Assembly: GCA_045653425.1 (NCBI GenBank) | Contig: JAZOLU010000010.1 | Coordinates: 1 to 64,000, forward strand | Length of the DNA: 64,000 nucleotides | Direction of reading: 5' to 3' | From: RGIG3009 sp045653425 | GTDB lineage: Bacteria > Bacillota > Clostridia > Oscillospirales > Acutalibacteraceae | Part shown: one piece after another, positions 24,412 through 33,230 of the stretch | How the letters are laid out: the number at the start of each line of letters is the position of its first letter | Position numbering within the stretch: position 1 is the stretch's first letter | Made by a program: the position numbers and the translations under genes | The notes under the pieces: generated by a model | Told to the model about the DNA's origin: nothing | Seen by the model: the letters and a program-made list of their open reading frames with translations, nothing else | Databases searched by the model: none

Positions 24412-24825
24412 TTATTGGCGGCGGCTGTCCAAATACTCCTGCAAAATAATGGTGGCCGAAACCGTGTCCACCAACGCTTTGCGCTTTTTGCCGCGCACGT
24501 TGGTTTCGTTCAAAAAACCAATGGCCGAAACCGTGGTTAATCGCTCGTCCCACAACGTGACCGGCAAACCCGTGCGCTCACCCAGTGCCGCCGCAAACGC
24601 TTCGGCACGCTGCGCACTCTCGCCGCGGCTGCCGTCCATATTGCGCGGGTGTCCCACCACAATCTCGCGTACACCCTCGCGAGCCGCCACGGCGGCCACG
24701 TCACTGCATAAAATTCCCATATCCGATTGGGCAAGCGTGCCCACGGGCGATGCCAGCAATTCCGTTTCGTCGCACACCGCCAACCCTGTCCGTTTTAACC
24801 CCAAATCTACCGCTAAAATTCGCAC
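24412..24825 (-). CDS. ruvX: Holliday junction resolvase-like RuvX/YqgF
   Basis: The 137-residue RNase H-fold protein has the conserved acidic residues in VDLGLKRTG and DERLTT, and the GHPRNMDGS loop. In bacteria the family acts in pre-16S rRNA 5' processing and may resolve Holliday junctions. The length is normal. It leads the transcript that continues into DUF3343 and the aminotransferase, behind a good promoter at 24858-24886. Confidence 0.9.
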   Translation of the reverse strand: MRILAVDLGLKRTGLAVCDETELLASPVGTLAQSDMGILCSDVAAVAAREGVREIVVGHPRNMDGSRGESAQRAEAFAAALGERTGLPVTLWDERLTTVSAIGFLNETNVRGKKRKALVDTVSATIILQEYLDSRRQ

Positions 24826-24857
24826 GGAAGCACCCGTCCTTTACTCTGCTTTGTTTT

Positions 24858-24886
24858 ATTGTACCACACTGCCACCGGTAGTGCAA
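24858..24886 (-). promoter_or_regulatory. Promoter of ruvX
   Basis: On the minus strand: TTGCAC (24881-24886), 17-bp spacer, TACAAT (24858-24863), 33 bp before the ruvX start. Confidence 0.7.
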
Positions 24887-24992
24887 TGATTTTTGATTTG
24901 CGCAATTTACAAGCCTCAAACTTTCAAATTTTGTCGAAAACCAATTGTATTTTACAAAAAAACAATTTTATTTGAAATTTTATACAAACCAC

Positions 24993-25021
24993 TTGCAATC
25001 TGCGTTGTGCCTTGTTATAAT
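24993..25021 (+). promoter_or_regulatory. Promoter of gdhA
   Basis: TTGCAA at 24993-24998, 17-bp spacer, TATAAT at 25016-25021; the predicted start is about 25 bp before the gdhA start codon. Confidence 0.8.
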
Positions 25022-25054
25022 GGATACAATCTTATTAAGCAAGGAGAAATGACC

Positions 25055-26395
25055 ATGTCTTATATTGAATTCGTTTTGGAAACCGTCATTCGCAAGAACC
25101 CCGGCGAGCCGGAGTTCCATCAAGCGGTAAAAGAAGTTTTGGAATCTCTCGCGCCCGTGGTAGCAAAACATCCCGAGTACGAAGCCGCCGGTCTTCTTGA
25201 ACGCTTGGTTGAGCCGGAGCGTGTGGTTATGTTCCGCGTTCCGTGGGTGGACGATGCCGGCAAAGTGCAAATCAACCGTGGTTTTCGTGTGCAGTTTAAC
25301 AGTGCCATTGGCCCGTACAAAGGCGGTCTGCGCTTTCACCCCTCGGTGAACCTCAGCATCATCAAATTTTTGGGGTTTGAACAAACCTTCAAAAACTCGC
25401 TCACCGGTTTACCCATCGGCGGCGGTAAAGGCGGGTCGGACTTTGACCCCCGCGGCAAGAGTGATGCGGAGATTATGCGTTTCTGCCAATCGTTTATGAC
25501 AGAACTGTCCCGTCACATCGGCCCACACGTGGACGTTCCCGCCGGTGACATTGGCGTGGGCGGTCGTGAAATCGGCTATCTCTTCGGTCAGTACAAACGC
25601 ATTAAAAACAATTTTGAAAACGCGGTGCTCACCGGCAAAGGTGTCACCTACGGCGGTAGCTTAATTCGTCCGGAAGCCACCGGTTACGGTGCGGTGTATT
25701 TCTGCGACGAAATGCTTAAGAGCTTCGGCACCACCATTCAGGGCAAAACTTTTGCCGTGTCCGGTTTTGGTAACGTGGCATGGGGTGCGGTTCTCAAAAT
25801 CAATCAGTTGGGCGGTAAAGTGCTCACCATCTCCGGACCGGACGGTTACGTGTACGACGCAAACGGCATTACCGAGGAAAAAGCCGCTTATATGCTGGAA
25901 ATGCGTTCCTCCGGTCGCGACAAGGTGCAAGACTACGCGGACAAATTCGGCGCCGAATTCCACGCCGGCGAAAAACCGTGGGGCGTAAAGGTGGACGTGG
26001 TTATGCCCTGCGCCACGCAAAACGAAGTTCAACTGGACGATGCGAAAAAGATTGTCGCCAACGGCGTGAAATATTATGTGGAAGTGTCCAATATGCCCAC
26101 CACGCTGGAAGCGGTGGAGTATCTGCGTGAAAACGGCGTTATCGTGGCCCCCTCCAAAGCGGTCAATGCCGGCGGTGTGGCGGTTTCCGCGCTGGAAATG
26201 AGCCAGAACAGCCTGCGTATGTCGTGGAGCGAGGAAGAAGTGGACGAAAAGTTGCACGCTATTATGGTAAACATCTACAAGAACCTCTCCGCCGCCGCCC
26301 GCGAATACGGTATGGAAGGCAACCTCATTGCGGGTGCCAACATTGCCGGTTTCCAAAAAGTGGCGGAGGCAATGATGGCGCAAGGCATCATCTAA
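25055..26395 (+). CDS. gdhA: NADP-type glutamate dehydrogenase
   Basis: The 446-residue enzyme interconverts glutamate with 2-oxoglutarate and ammonia. The substrate domain has GGLRFHPSVN, LPIGGGKGGSDFDPRGKS and the catalytic lysine region; the nucleotide domain has VSGFGNVAWG. Its length fits the hexameric 450-residue class. The start MSYIEF at 25055 is chosen because AAGGAG is eight bases upstream; an ATG six bases earlier is too close. It is a single-gene transcript facing right, and the downstream sequence is full of hairpins. Confidence 0.95.
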   Translation: MSYIEFVLETVIRKNPGEPEFHQAVKEVLESLAPVVAKHPEYEAAGLLERLVEPERVVMFRVPWVDDAGKVQINRGFRVQFNSAIGPYKGGLRFHPSVNLSIIKFLGFEQTFKNSLTGLPIGGGKGGSDFDPRGKSDAEIMRFCQSFMTELSRHIGPHVDVPAGDIGVGGREIGYLFGQYKRIKNNFENAVLTGKGVTYGGSLIRPEATGYGAVYFCDEMLKSFGTTIQGKTFAVSGFGNVAWGAVLKINQLGGKVLTISGPDGYVYDANGITEEKAAYMLEMRSSGRDKVQDYADKFGAEFHAGEKPWGVKVDVVMPCATQNEVQLDDAKKIVANGVKYYVEVSNMPTTLEAVEYLRENGVIVAPSKAVNAGGVAVSALEMSQNSLRMSWSEEEVDEKLHAIMVNIYKNLSAAAREYGMEGNLIAGANIAGFQKVAEAMMAQGII

Positions 26396-26412
26396 TCCCC
26401 ATTTATACAAGC

Positions 26413-26795
26413 AAAACGCCGCCGAATAGCCAAGTGTTCGAAGGGACACTTGGCTAGTTTTATTCGCCTGCGGCGAGTTATATTGCTTCGCAGTGATATT
26501 CGGCTAGCGCCGAGTGGTATTGCCTTCGGCAGTTTATGGGCGAATAAAATATCACTGAAACCGATAGGTTTTAATAACACTTTGCCGTTAGGCAAAATAT
26601 AACTGTGAGACTAAGTCTCACAATATCACTTCTTTTGAGATAGCTGAAAGGGTTTTAGGTTCTCCTAACAAGTGGAAATTGTCGTACAAGTTCCCTGCTT
26701 GTCACGGTATAAGAAAAAAGTAAAAGATGCACGAAATTTTCGTGCATCTTTTTTAACTGTCCTTAGCAACCCTACGGTATTTGGGCGGCGTTTTT
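26413..26795. repeat. Ordered multi-hairpin element enclosed by an 11-bp stem
   Basis: AAAACGCCGCC (26413-26423) pairs with GGCGGCGTTTT (26784-26794). Inside are a hairpin at 26429-26454 and a series of small hairpins separated by 9-nt linkers. In the first half the linkers are AGTTATATT (26476), AGTGATATT (26492) and AGTGGTATT (26513). In the second half they are the complementary type: AATATCACT (26548), AATAACACT (26573), AATATAACT (26596) and AATATCACT (26622). TTTTATTCGCC (26458-26468) pairs with GGCGAATAAAA (26539-26549). The order suggests a designed fold or a palindromic repeat family, not chance. Confidence 0.6.
26722..26753. terminator. Bidirectional terminator between gdhA and clpE-like gene
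   Basis: A-rich left arm with GATGCACGAAA and right arm TTTCGTGCATC followed by TTTTTT on the plus strand; the minus strand also ends in Ts. It serves two converging genes. Confidence 0.85.
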
Positions 26796-26816
26796 ATTTT
26801 GAATAATACCGTGTTT

Positions 26817-29072
26817 TTAAGCAAGTTGTAAAATATTATCCTTTACAGTCAAATGTATCTCATTAATGGGTTCCCCGCGTGATTCTACCAACAGCGAAGC
26901 AATGCGGTCCTCCACCTCGCGGCGTACGGCATTGCGCAGGTCGCGCGCTCCGCGTTTACCGCCGGCGGCACGCTTTGCCAGCCACGCCGGAAGGCTTTCC
27001 TCCCATTCCAATGAAATGCCGCGTTCTTTCAGCGGCCCTTGGAGTTCGGCGAGCATCAATACCGCAATATCGCAAAAATGTTCCTCGTTGAGCGGATTAA
27101 AATACACAATTTCGTCCACACGGCTAATAAATTCCGGCCGCAGAAAATCCGACAATGCTTTGGTAGCGCGGTCACGCGATGCTTCGGCATCGCTCTTGCC
27201 AAAGCCCATCAGGTTTTCACGGAACTGGCTACCGGCATTGGAGGTCATCACCAACACTGTGTTTTCAAAATTCACCACGCGCCCGTGAGCGTCGGTCACA
27301 CGGCCCTCATCCAAAATTTGTAACAGAATGTTCAGCACGTCGGGATGTGCTTTTTCAATTTCATCAAACAAAATCACGGAATAGGGTTTGCGCCGCACTT
27401 TTTCCGTGAGTTGTCCCGCCTCATCGTAACCGACATAGCCGGGCGGCGAACCGATAAGCCGCGATACCGCGTGCTTTTCCATAAATTCCGACATATCCAA
27501 CCGAATCAGTGTGTCGGGCGTGTCAAACAACTGGGCAGCCAACACCTTAACAAGCTCGGTTTTCCCCACGCCGGTGGGTCCCACAAAAATGAAGGATGCG
27601 GGACGCCGCCGCGGACTAATTTGCACACGACTGCGCCGAATAGCGGCGGAAACCAACGACACGGCTTCGTCCTGCCCAATAATATGGCGTTTAAGTTCGC
27701 CCTCTAAATCCGCCAATTTTTCCAGTTCGTTTTCCCGAATTTTGGATGCCGGAATACCCGTCCACAGTTCAATCACACCCGCCAGGTGCTGCTCCGTAAC
27801 CGGTGCACTCACGGCAGCGGGACGAATTGCTTCAATCTCTTGCTCTGTTTTTATCAGTTCGGCACGCAAATTCGCCAACCTTTCATAATCCACCGTCTCC
27901 CCGGCGGTAAGTTCGGTTTCCTCACGGCGGAGTGCATCGGCACGCAACAACAAACGCGCATAGTCGTCTGCTTTTGTGTTTTGCAAGGCGGCGGCAGTAC
28001 AGGCCTCGTCCAGCAGGTCAATCGCCTTATCCGGCAAAAAACGGTCGGTAATATACCGTTCCGACAGCACTACCGCTTGGCGCACCACGGCCTCGCTCAC
28101 CACAACACCGTGGTATTCTTCGTAATAGGTGCGGATGCCGCAAAGCATCTTTACCGTATCCTCAATGGAGGGTTCCTCCACTCGTACCGGCTGAAAACGA
28201 CGCTCCAACGCCGCATCTTTTTCAATATGTTTGCGATATTCGTTAAAGGTTGTGGCACCAATCACCTGAATCTCTCCACGGGACAACGCCGGTTTCAAAA
28301 TGTTGGCGGCGGACATACTGCCCTCGGAATCGCCCGTTCCCACTAAGGTATGCACCTCATCAATAAACAGGATGATGTTCCCCTGCGCCTTAACCTCTTC
28401 AATTAACCCTTTAATACGGCTTTCAAACTGACCGCGCAACTGTGTGCCGGCAACCAGCGCGGTTAAATCGAGTAGATGCAATTCCTTGTTTTGCAACTTA
28501 TACGGAACCTGACCCGCCGCCATACGCAATGCCAACCCCTCGGCAATGGCGGTTTTGCCCACACCCGGTTCGCCAATTAAACAGGGGTTGTTTTTACTGC
28601 GGCGGCACAGGATTTGTGTAACACGGTAAATTTCACGGTCGCGACCGATAATGGCATCCAACTGTCCTTCCCGCGCTCGTTTGGTTAAATCCGTGCAGTA
28701 ATTATCTAAAAATTTGCGTTTTTTCTCTGCTTTTTTCTCTTTTTTCGGCACGGACTCTTCGGCAGTTTCTTCCGCAGACGTTTCCGCCTGTTTGCCAAAC
28801 AAATTCTGCAAAAACGGGAAAGTAGCGGCACCGCCCGGCATAAACCCTTCGGCATCCTCCTCCCCGTCGGGAGACATCAGCGCACCGAACTGTTCGTCCA
28901 TAGCTTCCAATTCATCCTGCCCAATGCCGAATTTGTTTAACAAATCATCCACGGGTTTAATGCCCAGTTCTTTGGCACAAGTTAAGCATAACCCCTCGTT
29001 TTGGCTTTCATTTCCCTCCATACGGGTAATGAATACCACGGCAGGGCGTTTTTTACAACGAGAACATAACAT
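26817..29072 (-). CDS. clpE: ClpE-like Clp protease ATPase with N-terminal zinc finger
   Basis: The 751-residue AAA+ unfoldase starts with a zinc finger (MLCSRCKK ... CLTCAK), as in ClpE, instead of the Clp-N repeat of ClpC. Two ATPase domains follow: GEPGVGKT with ILFIDEVH, then GPTGVGKTE with VILFDEIEKAHPDV. A UVR-like helical segment lies between them, and a MGFG loop after the second Walker B probably docks on ClpP. It feeds damaged proteins to ClpP. It is the last gene of a 13-gene leftward run, 14 bp after pgsA. No CtsR box is apparent directly upstream. Confidence 0.85.
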   Translation of the reverse strand: MLCSRCKKRPAVVFITRMEGNESQNEGLCLTCAKELGIKPVDDLLNKFGIGQDELEAMDEQFGALMSPDGEEDAEGFMPGGAATFPFLQNLFGKQAETSAEETAEESVPKKEKKAEKKRKFLDNYCTDLTKRAREGQLDAIIGRDREIYRVTQILCRRSKNNPCLIGEPGVGKTAIAEGLALRMAAGQVPYKLQNKELHLLDLTALVAGTQLRGQFESRIKGLIEEVKAQGNIILFIDEVHTLVGTGDSEGSMSAANILKPALSRGEIQVIGATTFNEYRKHIEKDAALERRFQPVRVEEPSIEDTVKMLCGIRTYYEEYHGVVVSEAVVRQAVVLSERYITDRFLPDKAIDLLDEACTAAALQNTKADDYARLLLRADALRREETELTAGETVDYERLANLRAELIKTEQEIEAIRPAAVSAPVTEQHLAGVIELWTGIPASKIRENELEKLADLEGELKRHIIGQDEAVSLVSAAIRRSRVQISPRRRPASFIFVGPTGVGKTELVKVLAAQLFDTPDTLIRLDMSEFMEKHAVSRLIGSPPGYVGYDEAGQLTEKVRRKPYSVILFDEIEKAHPDVLNILLQILDEGRVTDAHGRVVNFENTVLVMTSNAGSQFRENLMGFGKSDAEASRDRATKALSDFLRPEFISRVDEIVYFNPLNEEHFCDIAVLMLAELQGPLKERGISLEWEESLPAWLAKRAAGGKRGARDLRNAVRREVEDRIASLLVESRGEPINEIHLTVKDNILQLA

Positions 29073-29086
29073 AACGGTCTCCTTTA

Positions 29087-29665
29087 TTAATGGTCGGCGG
29101 TTTGAGTTGCCTCAACGGCGGCAATACCATCGCGGCGTAAGTTGATAAAAATGCGCATATATCCAAAAAACGAAAACAGCATGGTTACCACCACCAGCGA
29201 AACCAGCACGGTGAACAACCAATCCGGCATAGTGTCCCACAAGGCAACCAGTAACATAACTGCATAAAAAGTAAAGGTGGAAACCTTGCCAAACCATTTG
29301 GAACCACGAATCATTTCAAAGCGTGACAACAAAAGAAATCCGCCGATGGCCTGTAACAATTCTTTAACAAAACAAATGAGTAACAACGGAATCAATGCCG
29401 GAATACGCACCGTTAAACACACCAGCACGGTTACTTGGGTAATTTTATCGGCAAACGGGTCCAACAACTTGCCAATTTCCGTAATTTGATTGCATTTGCG
29501 AGCAATAACACCATCAAACAAGTCGGTTAAACCCGACAACAACAACATGGCCAACGCCCAGTAAATTTCATCGCAAAAAAACAACACGGTGAAAAAGGGC
29601 AACAAGGCCAGCCGCACCAGTGAAAGTGTGTTTGGAATGTTCCATACAAATTTTAAACTACCCAT
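29087..29665 (-). CDS. pgsA: CDP-alcohol phosphatidyltransferase (PgsA-like)
   Basis: The 192-residue membrane enzyme has the complete CDP-alcohol motif D-x2-DG-x2-AR-x8-G-x3-D-x3-D in LTDLFDGVIARKCNQITEIG and KLLDPFADK, and about five membrane helices. It probably makes phosphatidylglycerol phosphate from CDP-diacylglycerol and glycerol 3-phosphate. Other head-group acceptors cannot be ruled out from sequence. It lies 25 bp after the cvpA-like gene. Confidence 0.85.
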   Translation of the reverse strand: MGSLKFVWNIPNTLSLVRLALLPFFTVLFFCDEIYWALAMLLLSGLTDLFDGVIARKCNQITEIGKLLDPFADKITQVTVLVCLTVRIPALIPLLLICFVKELLQAIGGFLLLSRFEMIRGSKWFGKVSTFTFYAVMLLVALWDTMPDWLFTVLVSLVVVTMLFSFFGYMRIFINLRRDGIAAVEATQTADH

Positions 29666-29690
29666 ACAATATGCTCCGTTTTCTTCAAAC

Positions 29691-30389
29691 TCAAAGTGTA
29701 ATCAGCGGGTTGAATTGAGATACCCAATTCACCATAGCAGCATCTTTCAATGTGTCGGCGGTCATCCAGTTGGCGGTTACCCCCAAGGTGACCAACCATT
29801 GCAACAGTGCCGTGAGCAGCAACACAAACACCACACCTTTGAGCGCGCCCAAAACCGCACCCAAAACGGCGTCTGCCTGCCGAATTAGCGGTAACTTGCG
29901 AATGGGCTTTACCAACTTTTCCAAAAGGCGAATAACCACCAGTAGCACCAAGAATAATACCAAGAAAATAAGGAACTGCAATAACGAAACCACCAACGGC
30001 CGAACCACGGTGTTGGCCACCGATACGGCAAGGGATTGCGCGGTATCCGTTGCACTTTCATCCAAGTTTTCCAGTGTTTCTAACAAGTGCGGGTTGTTTT
30101 GCAGAGCGGTGCCAAGTGGTGAAGGCAGTTTTTCTACCAACCCCTCCAACATAGCCGACGGCTCACCCGCAATATCGTTAAACGTTTCGGTGAGTTGTGT
30201 TTCTATGCCCTCCGCCACAAACGTATCATAGGTAAACGTTGCCGCCGGCGTGCTCAGCGTGAGTGCCACAACCAGTGCGGCCACCCAACCCACCAACTGA
30301 ATCATCGTACGCAAAAACCCGCGGCGATAACCCAAAAACACGGTGAGAGCCATTACCGCAACCAGAATAATATCCAAGACCAAAGACAT
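29691..30389 (-). CDS. CvpA-family membrane protein
   Basis: The 232-residue protein starts MSLVLDIILVAVMALTVFLGYRRGF, the usual CvpA opening, and has four hydrophobic helices with a long external loop (about 60-125) between the second and third. ATG 30389 has AAGGGTGAGG upstream. CvpA proteins are linked to colicin V production and envelope homeostasis; the exact role in Clostridia is not known. Confidence 0.8.
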   Translation of the reverse strand: MSLVLDIILVAVMALTVFLGYRRGFLRTMIQLVGWVAALVVALTLSTPAATFTYDTFVAEGIETQLTETFNDIAGEPSAMLEGLVEKLPSPLGTALQNNPHLLETLENLDESATDTAQSLAVSVANTVVRPLVVSLLQFLIFLVLFLVLLVVIRLLEKLVKPIRKLPLIRQADAVLGAVLGALKGVVFVLLLTALLQWLVTLGVTANWMTADTLKDAAMVNWVSQFNPLITL

Positions 30390-30477
30390 ATGCCTCACCC
30401 TTCCGCACAATTACTGGGAATTTTACCATTTTACCACGTTTTTATACAAAGTACAACTACCGGATATGAACATATTT

Positions 30478-31656
30478 TTAATTTTCTAATCGTTTCAGTT
30501 CACCCAACGTTAAAAGCAACGGTGAACGGCGGTATGACACCGCCATTAAACTATCCGCCGGAACGGCATACTGTTCCTTAACACCGGCGGAGTTTACGGT
30601 GTACACCATTTTATCGGTAAGCAATAACAGATTGCCGCCATAACCGGAAAGGGAACGGAAATTGCCTTCCAACGCCGCTTCTTGCACCTTTTTTCCGTGC
30701 GAATTGAACACCCAAATTAAAGCGGAATCGGTAGTGCCGGCGCGTTGTAACGCCACGCCAACCACTGACGAGGTAGCCGTATACCCCACCGGCTCTACCC
30801 CTTCGCACGGCGTAATTTCCGGCTGCTCACTGCCATTTTTCAGGGTCCACACTTCGGTATCACCCAGTGCCAGTATGGTCCCGCCGGAAAAGTAGGTAAC
30901 ATTATGCAACAGCACATCCATACCAATATACTCGCGCGCCTCTCCCAAAGAGAGTGTAATAACCAACAACACGGATTTAAGCATACCATTTTCTGTTGTT
31001 GTCCCCACCGCGGCTACCTGTTTACCGCTTGGTGCCATAGAAATATCCGTTATCAAATACTTACTGCTGCGGTACTCGTATAATACCTTTCCTTTGTCAC
31101 TCAGCACCGCAATTTCAGACAAATAACTTTGCGAGGTACTGTTCAGCACCAAAGCCGTTGTTCCGTTGGAAAGCAAATCAGCGGCATAAATCTTTCGATT
31201 CTCCAACTGATGTTCTAAAACGGTTTCCCGACGGGTATCCAAGCGAAAACGACTCCCCCCCAATTCCGCACACAACACGTAGTTACCCGCCGTGTACATC
31301 ACCGGGGCGGTAAACGAGTGACTGCGCTCCGCCACCAGCGCGGCACTGCCACTGCGGAATTGCAATGTGGTATCGGTGAGCACCGCCAAATGTTGGTTCA
31401 CCCCCGCCATATCAATAACCGCGTTACCGTTGGTTGAAATGGGAAACCCCTCGCCTGTTTCGGCGTTTCCGAACTGCTGTTCTGTCCAGTCCAGCAAGGC
31501 TTCCGGCGCAATTTTTTCCCAATTTTTCCACACTAAAAACCCAACCAGAACAACCGCCGCAACAATTGCCAAACGCTTAAACAACCGTATCCACGGCGCG
31601 TAATTTGTACGCCCTCCGCGGCGTTTTTCTTCGGTATTGCCGTTCTTTTGACTCAT
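30478..31656 (-). CDS. DUF5711-type membrane-anchored beta-propeller-like protein
   Basis: The 392-residue protein has a basic cytoplasmic start, one membrane helix at about 25-43 and an external domain of repeated beta blades (for example LAVLTDTTLQFRSG, VLSDKGKVLYEYRS, VWTLKNGSEQPEI). This architecture matches Clostridia DUF5711 proteins. Function is unknown; the fold suggests a scaffold or sensor at the outer membrane face. Its end overlaps the truA stop region by four bases. Confidence 0.65.
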   Translation of the reverse strand: MSQKNGNTEEKRRGGRTNYAPWIRLFKRLAIVAAVVLVGFLVWKNWEKIAPEALLDWTEQQFGNAETGEGFPISTNGNAVIDMAGVNQHLAVLTDTTLQFRSGSAALVAERSHSFTAPVMYTAGNYVLCAELGGSRFRLDTRRETVLEHQLENRKIYAADLLSNGTTALVLNSTSQSYLSEIAVLSDKGKVLYEYRSSKYLITDISMAPSGKQVAAVGTTTENGMLKSVLLVITLSLGEAREYIGMDVLLHNVTYFSGGTILALGDTEVWTLKNGSEQPEITPCEGVEPVGYTATSSVVGVALQRAGTTDSALIWVFNSHGKKVQEAALEGNFRSLSGYGGNLLLLTDKMVYTVNSAGVKEQYAVPADSLMAVSYRRSPLLLTLGELKRLEN

Positions 31657-32390
31657 TTGTAAAACACCTCGTCAAGAAACAATCCGTGTGCCGGCGCCGT
31701 GGCTCCGGCTAAGTCGCGGTTACCGCTTTGCAACGCCTGCCGTACCGATTCTTCGGCAAGCCGCTCGGCGTGGACGTCCAGCAATGTGCCCACCAAAATG
31801 CGCACCATATTGTACAAAAACCCGTCGGCTTCCACCGTGTAGGTTACCATATCGCCTTCGCGGCACACTTCGGAACGATAGATGGTGCGCCGCTTATCTT
31901 CCACCGAACTGCCGGCAGAACAAAATGCCGAAAAATCGTGTGTACCTAAAAACAACGCCGCCGTGCGGTTAAGTCTATCAATATCCAACGGCGAACGAAT
32001 GTAAAGCGAGTGCCCTTTCCAAAACGGTGAGCGCACCGCGCCGTTCCAAATGTGATACACGTACCGTTTTCCCATTGCCGAATACCGCGGATGAAAATCG
32101 CTTGCTACTTCCCTGCACGCCAGCACCACCACGTCATCCGGCAGACGCGCATTTAACGCCCGCACCAGTTGGTCAGGGGTCAACCTACTCTCCGGTTCCA
32201 CGGTGCAATAAAAACGGCGAGCGTGCACGCCGGTATCCGTGCGGCTGCAACCGGTAATTCCAGAACGTGTGCCGGTTACATATTCCACCGCATCTTGCAG
32301 GGTTTGTTGCACGGTAATGCCGTTTGGTTGTACCTGCCAGCCGTGATAACGGGTGCCGTCGTATTGAATTGTCAGCAAACACTTCGCCAC
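31653..32390 (-). CDS. truA: tRNA pseudouridine synthase A
   Basis: The 245-residue enzyme isomerises uridines at tRNA positions 38-40. The catalytic aspartate is in GCSRTDTGVHA; YDGTRYHGWQ at the N-terminus and EADGFLYNMVRILVGTLL at the C-terminus are family hallmarks. truA commonly follows ecfT in Firmicutes, as here. Confidence 0.95.
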   Translation of the reverse strand: MAKCLLTIQYDGTRYHGWQVQPNGITVQQTLQDAVEYVTGTRSGITGCSRTDTGVHARRFYCTVEPESRLTPDQLVRALNARLPDDVVVLACREVASDFHPRYSAMGKRYVYHIWNGAVRSPFWKGHSLYIRSPLDIDRLNRTAALFLGTHDFSAFCSAGSSVEDKRRTIYRSEVCREGDMVTYTVEADGFLYNMVRILVGTLLDVHAERLAEESVRQALQSGNRDLAGATAPAHGLFLDEVFYK

Positions 32391-32417
32391 CGCGTTTCAC
32401 CGTCTTTCACTGTTGTC

Positions 32418-33230
32418 TTAAATGGTTGCCGGCACCAGCCCGTTACTCACTATCAGCGCCGTTGCCAACAGCACCATAGCTGCCACCGCCATACCGTCTC
32501 TGGTTGTCATACGCAACTGTTTCATTCGAGTACGCCCCTCGCCGCCGTGATAGCAACGGCACTCCATAGCCGTTGCCAAATCGTACGCACGGCGAAACGA
32601 CGACACAAACAACGGAACCAGTACCGGAATGAGTGCTTTCACACGTTGCAGTAAATTGCCGCTTTCCATATCCGCGCCGCGCGCCTTTTGGGCAGACATA
32701 ATTTTGTCGGTTTCCTCAATCAGCGTGGGAATAAACCGCAACGCAATGGTCATCATCATAGCAATTTCGTGTACCGGCACACGCACGTGGCGCAGAGGGC
32801 TCATCAGCCGCTCTAATGCGTCGGTCAACGTGGTGGGTGATGTGGTATAGGTCAGCAAAGAACTCGCCGCAATCAGGCACAAAATGCGTAAAGCAATAAA
32901 AACCGTGGTATAAATTCCCTCTGCCGTAATACGCAACACCCAAAAACTAACCAGTACGCGGCCTTCTACGTAAAAAATGTTAATTAGCGATGTGAAAATT
33001 AACAACGGCAGCACCGGTTTTAGCCCTTTGAGCAACAATTTGGGAGGAATGCGTGACAACCCCACGCACAACGCCAAAAACGCCACGGATAATCCCAATC
33101 CAACCCAGTTATCCGGCAAAAAAATAACAACGATATACGCAAACGTAAGTGCCAATTTTACGCGCGGGTCCATACGGTGTAAAAAGGATTGACCGGGAAA
33201 AAACTGGCCAATGGTAATATCAGATAACAT
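32418..33230 (-). CDS. ecfT: ECF transporter transmembrane component EcfT
   Basis: The 270-residue protein has about six membrane helices, begins with the typical GQFFPGQSFLHRMDPRVKL, and carries the coupling-helix motif QKARGAD that contacts the ATPases. ATG 33230 overlaps the ecfA2 end and is preceded by GGAGGTG. With EcfA1/A2 it forms the shared energy module for vitamin or metal S-components encoded elsewhere. Confidence 0.92.
   Translation of the reverse strand: MLSDITIGQFFPGQSFLHRMDPRVKLALTFAYIVVIFLPDNWVGLGLSVAFLALCVGLSRIPPKLLLKGLKPVLPLLIFTSLINIFYVEGRVLVSFWVLRITAEGIYTTVFIALRILCLIAASSLLTYTTSPTTLTDALERLMSPLRHVRVPVHEIAMMMTIALRFIPTLIEETDKIMSAQKARGADMESGNLLQRVKALIPVLVPLFVSSFRRAYDLATAMECRCYHGGEGRTRMKQLRMTTRDGMAVAAMVLLATALIVSNGLVPATI

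Noticed and set aside
25661..26449. A 262-codon minus-strand frame
   Set aside because: Histidine/glycine-rich shadow of gdhA, running past its end by chance.
26413..26795. CRISPR array
   Set aside because: The linkers are only 9 nt, vary, and change to their reverse complement half-way; the intervening units are hairpins, not spacers.
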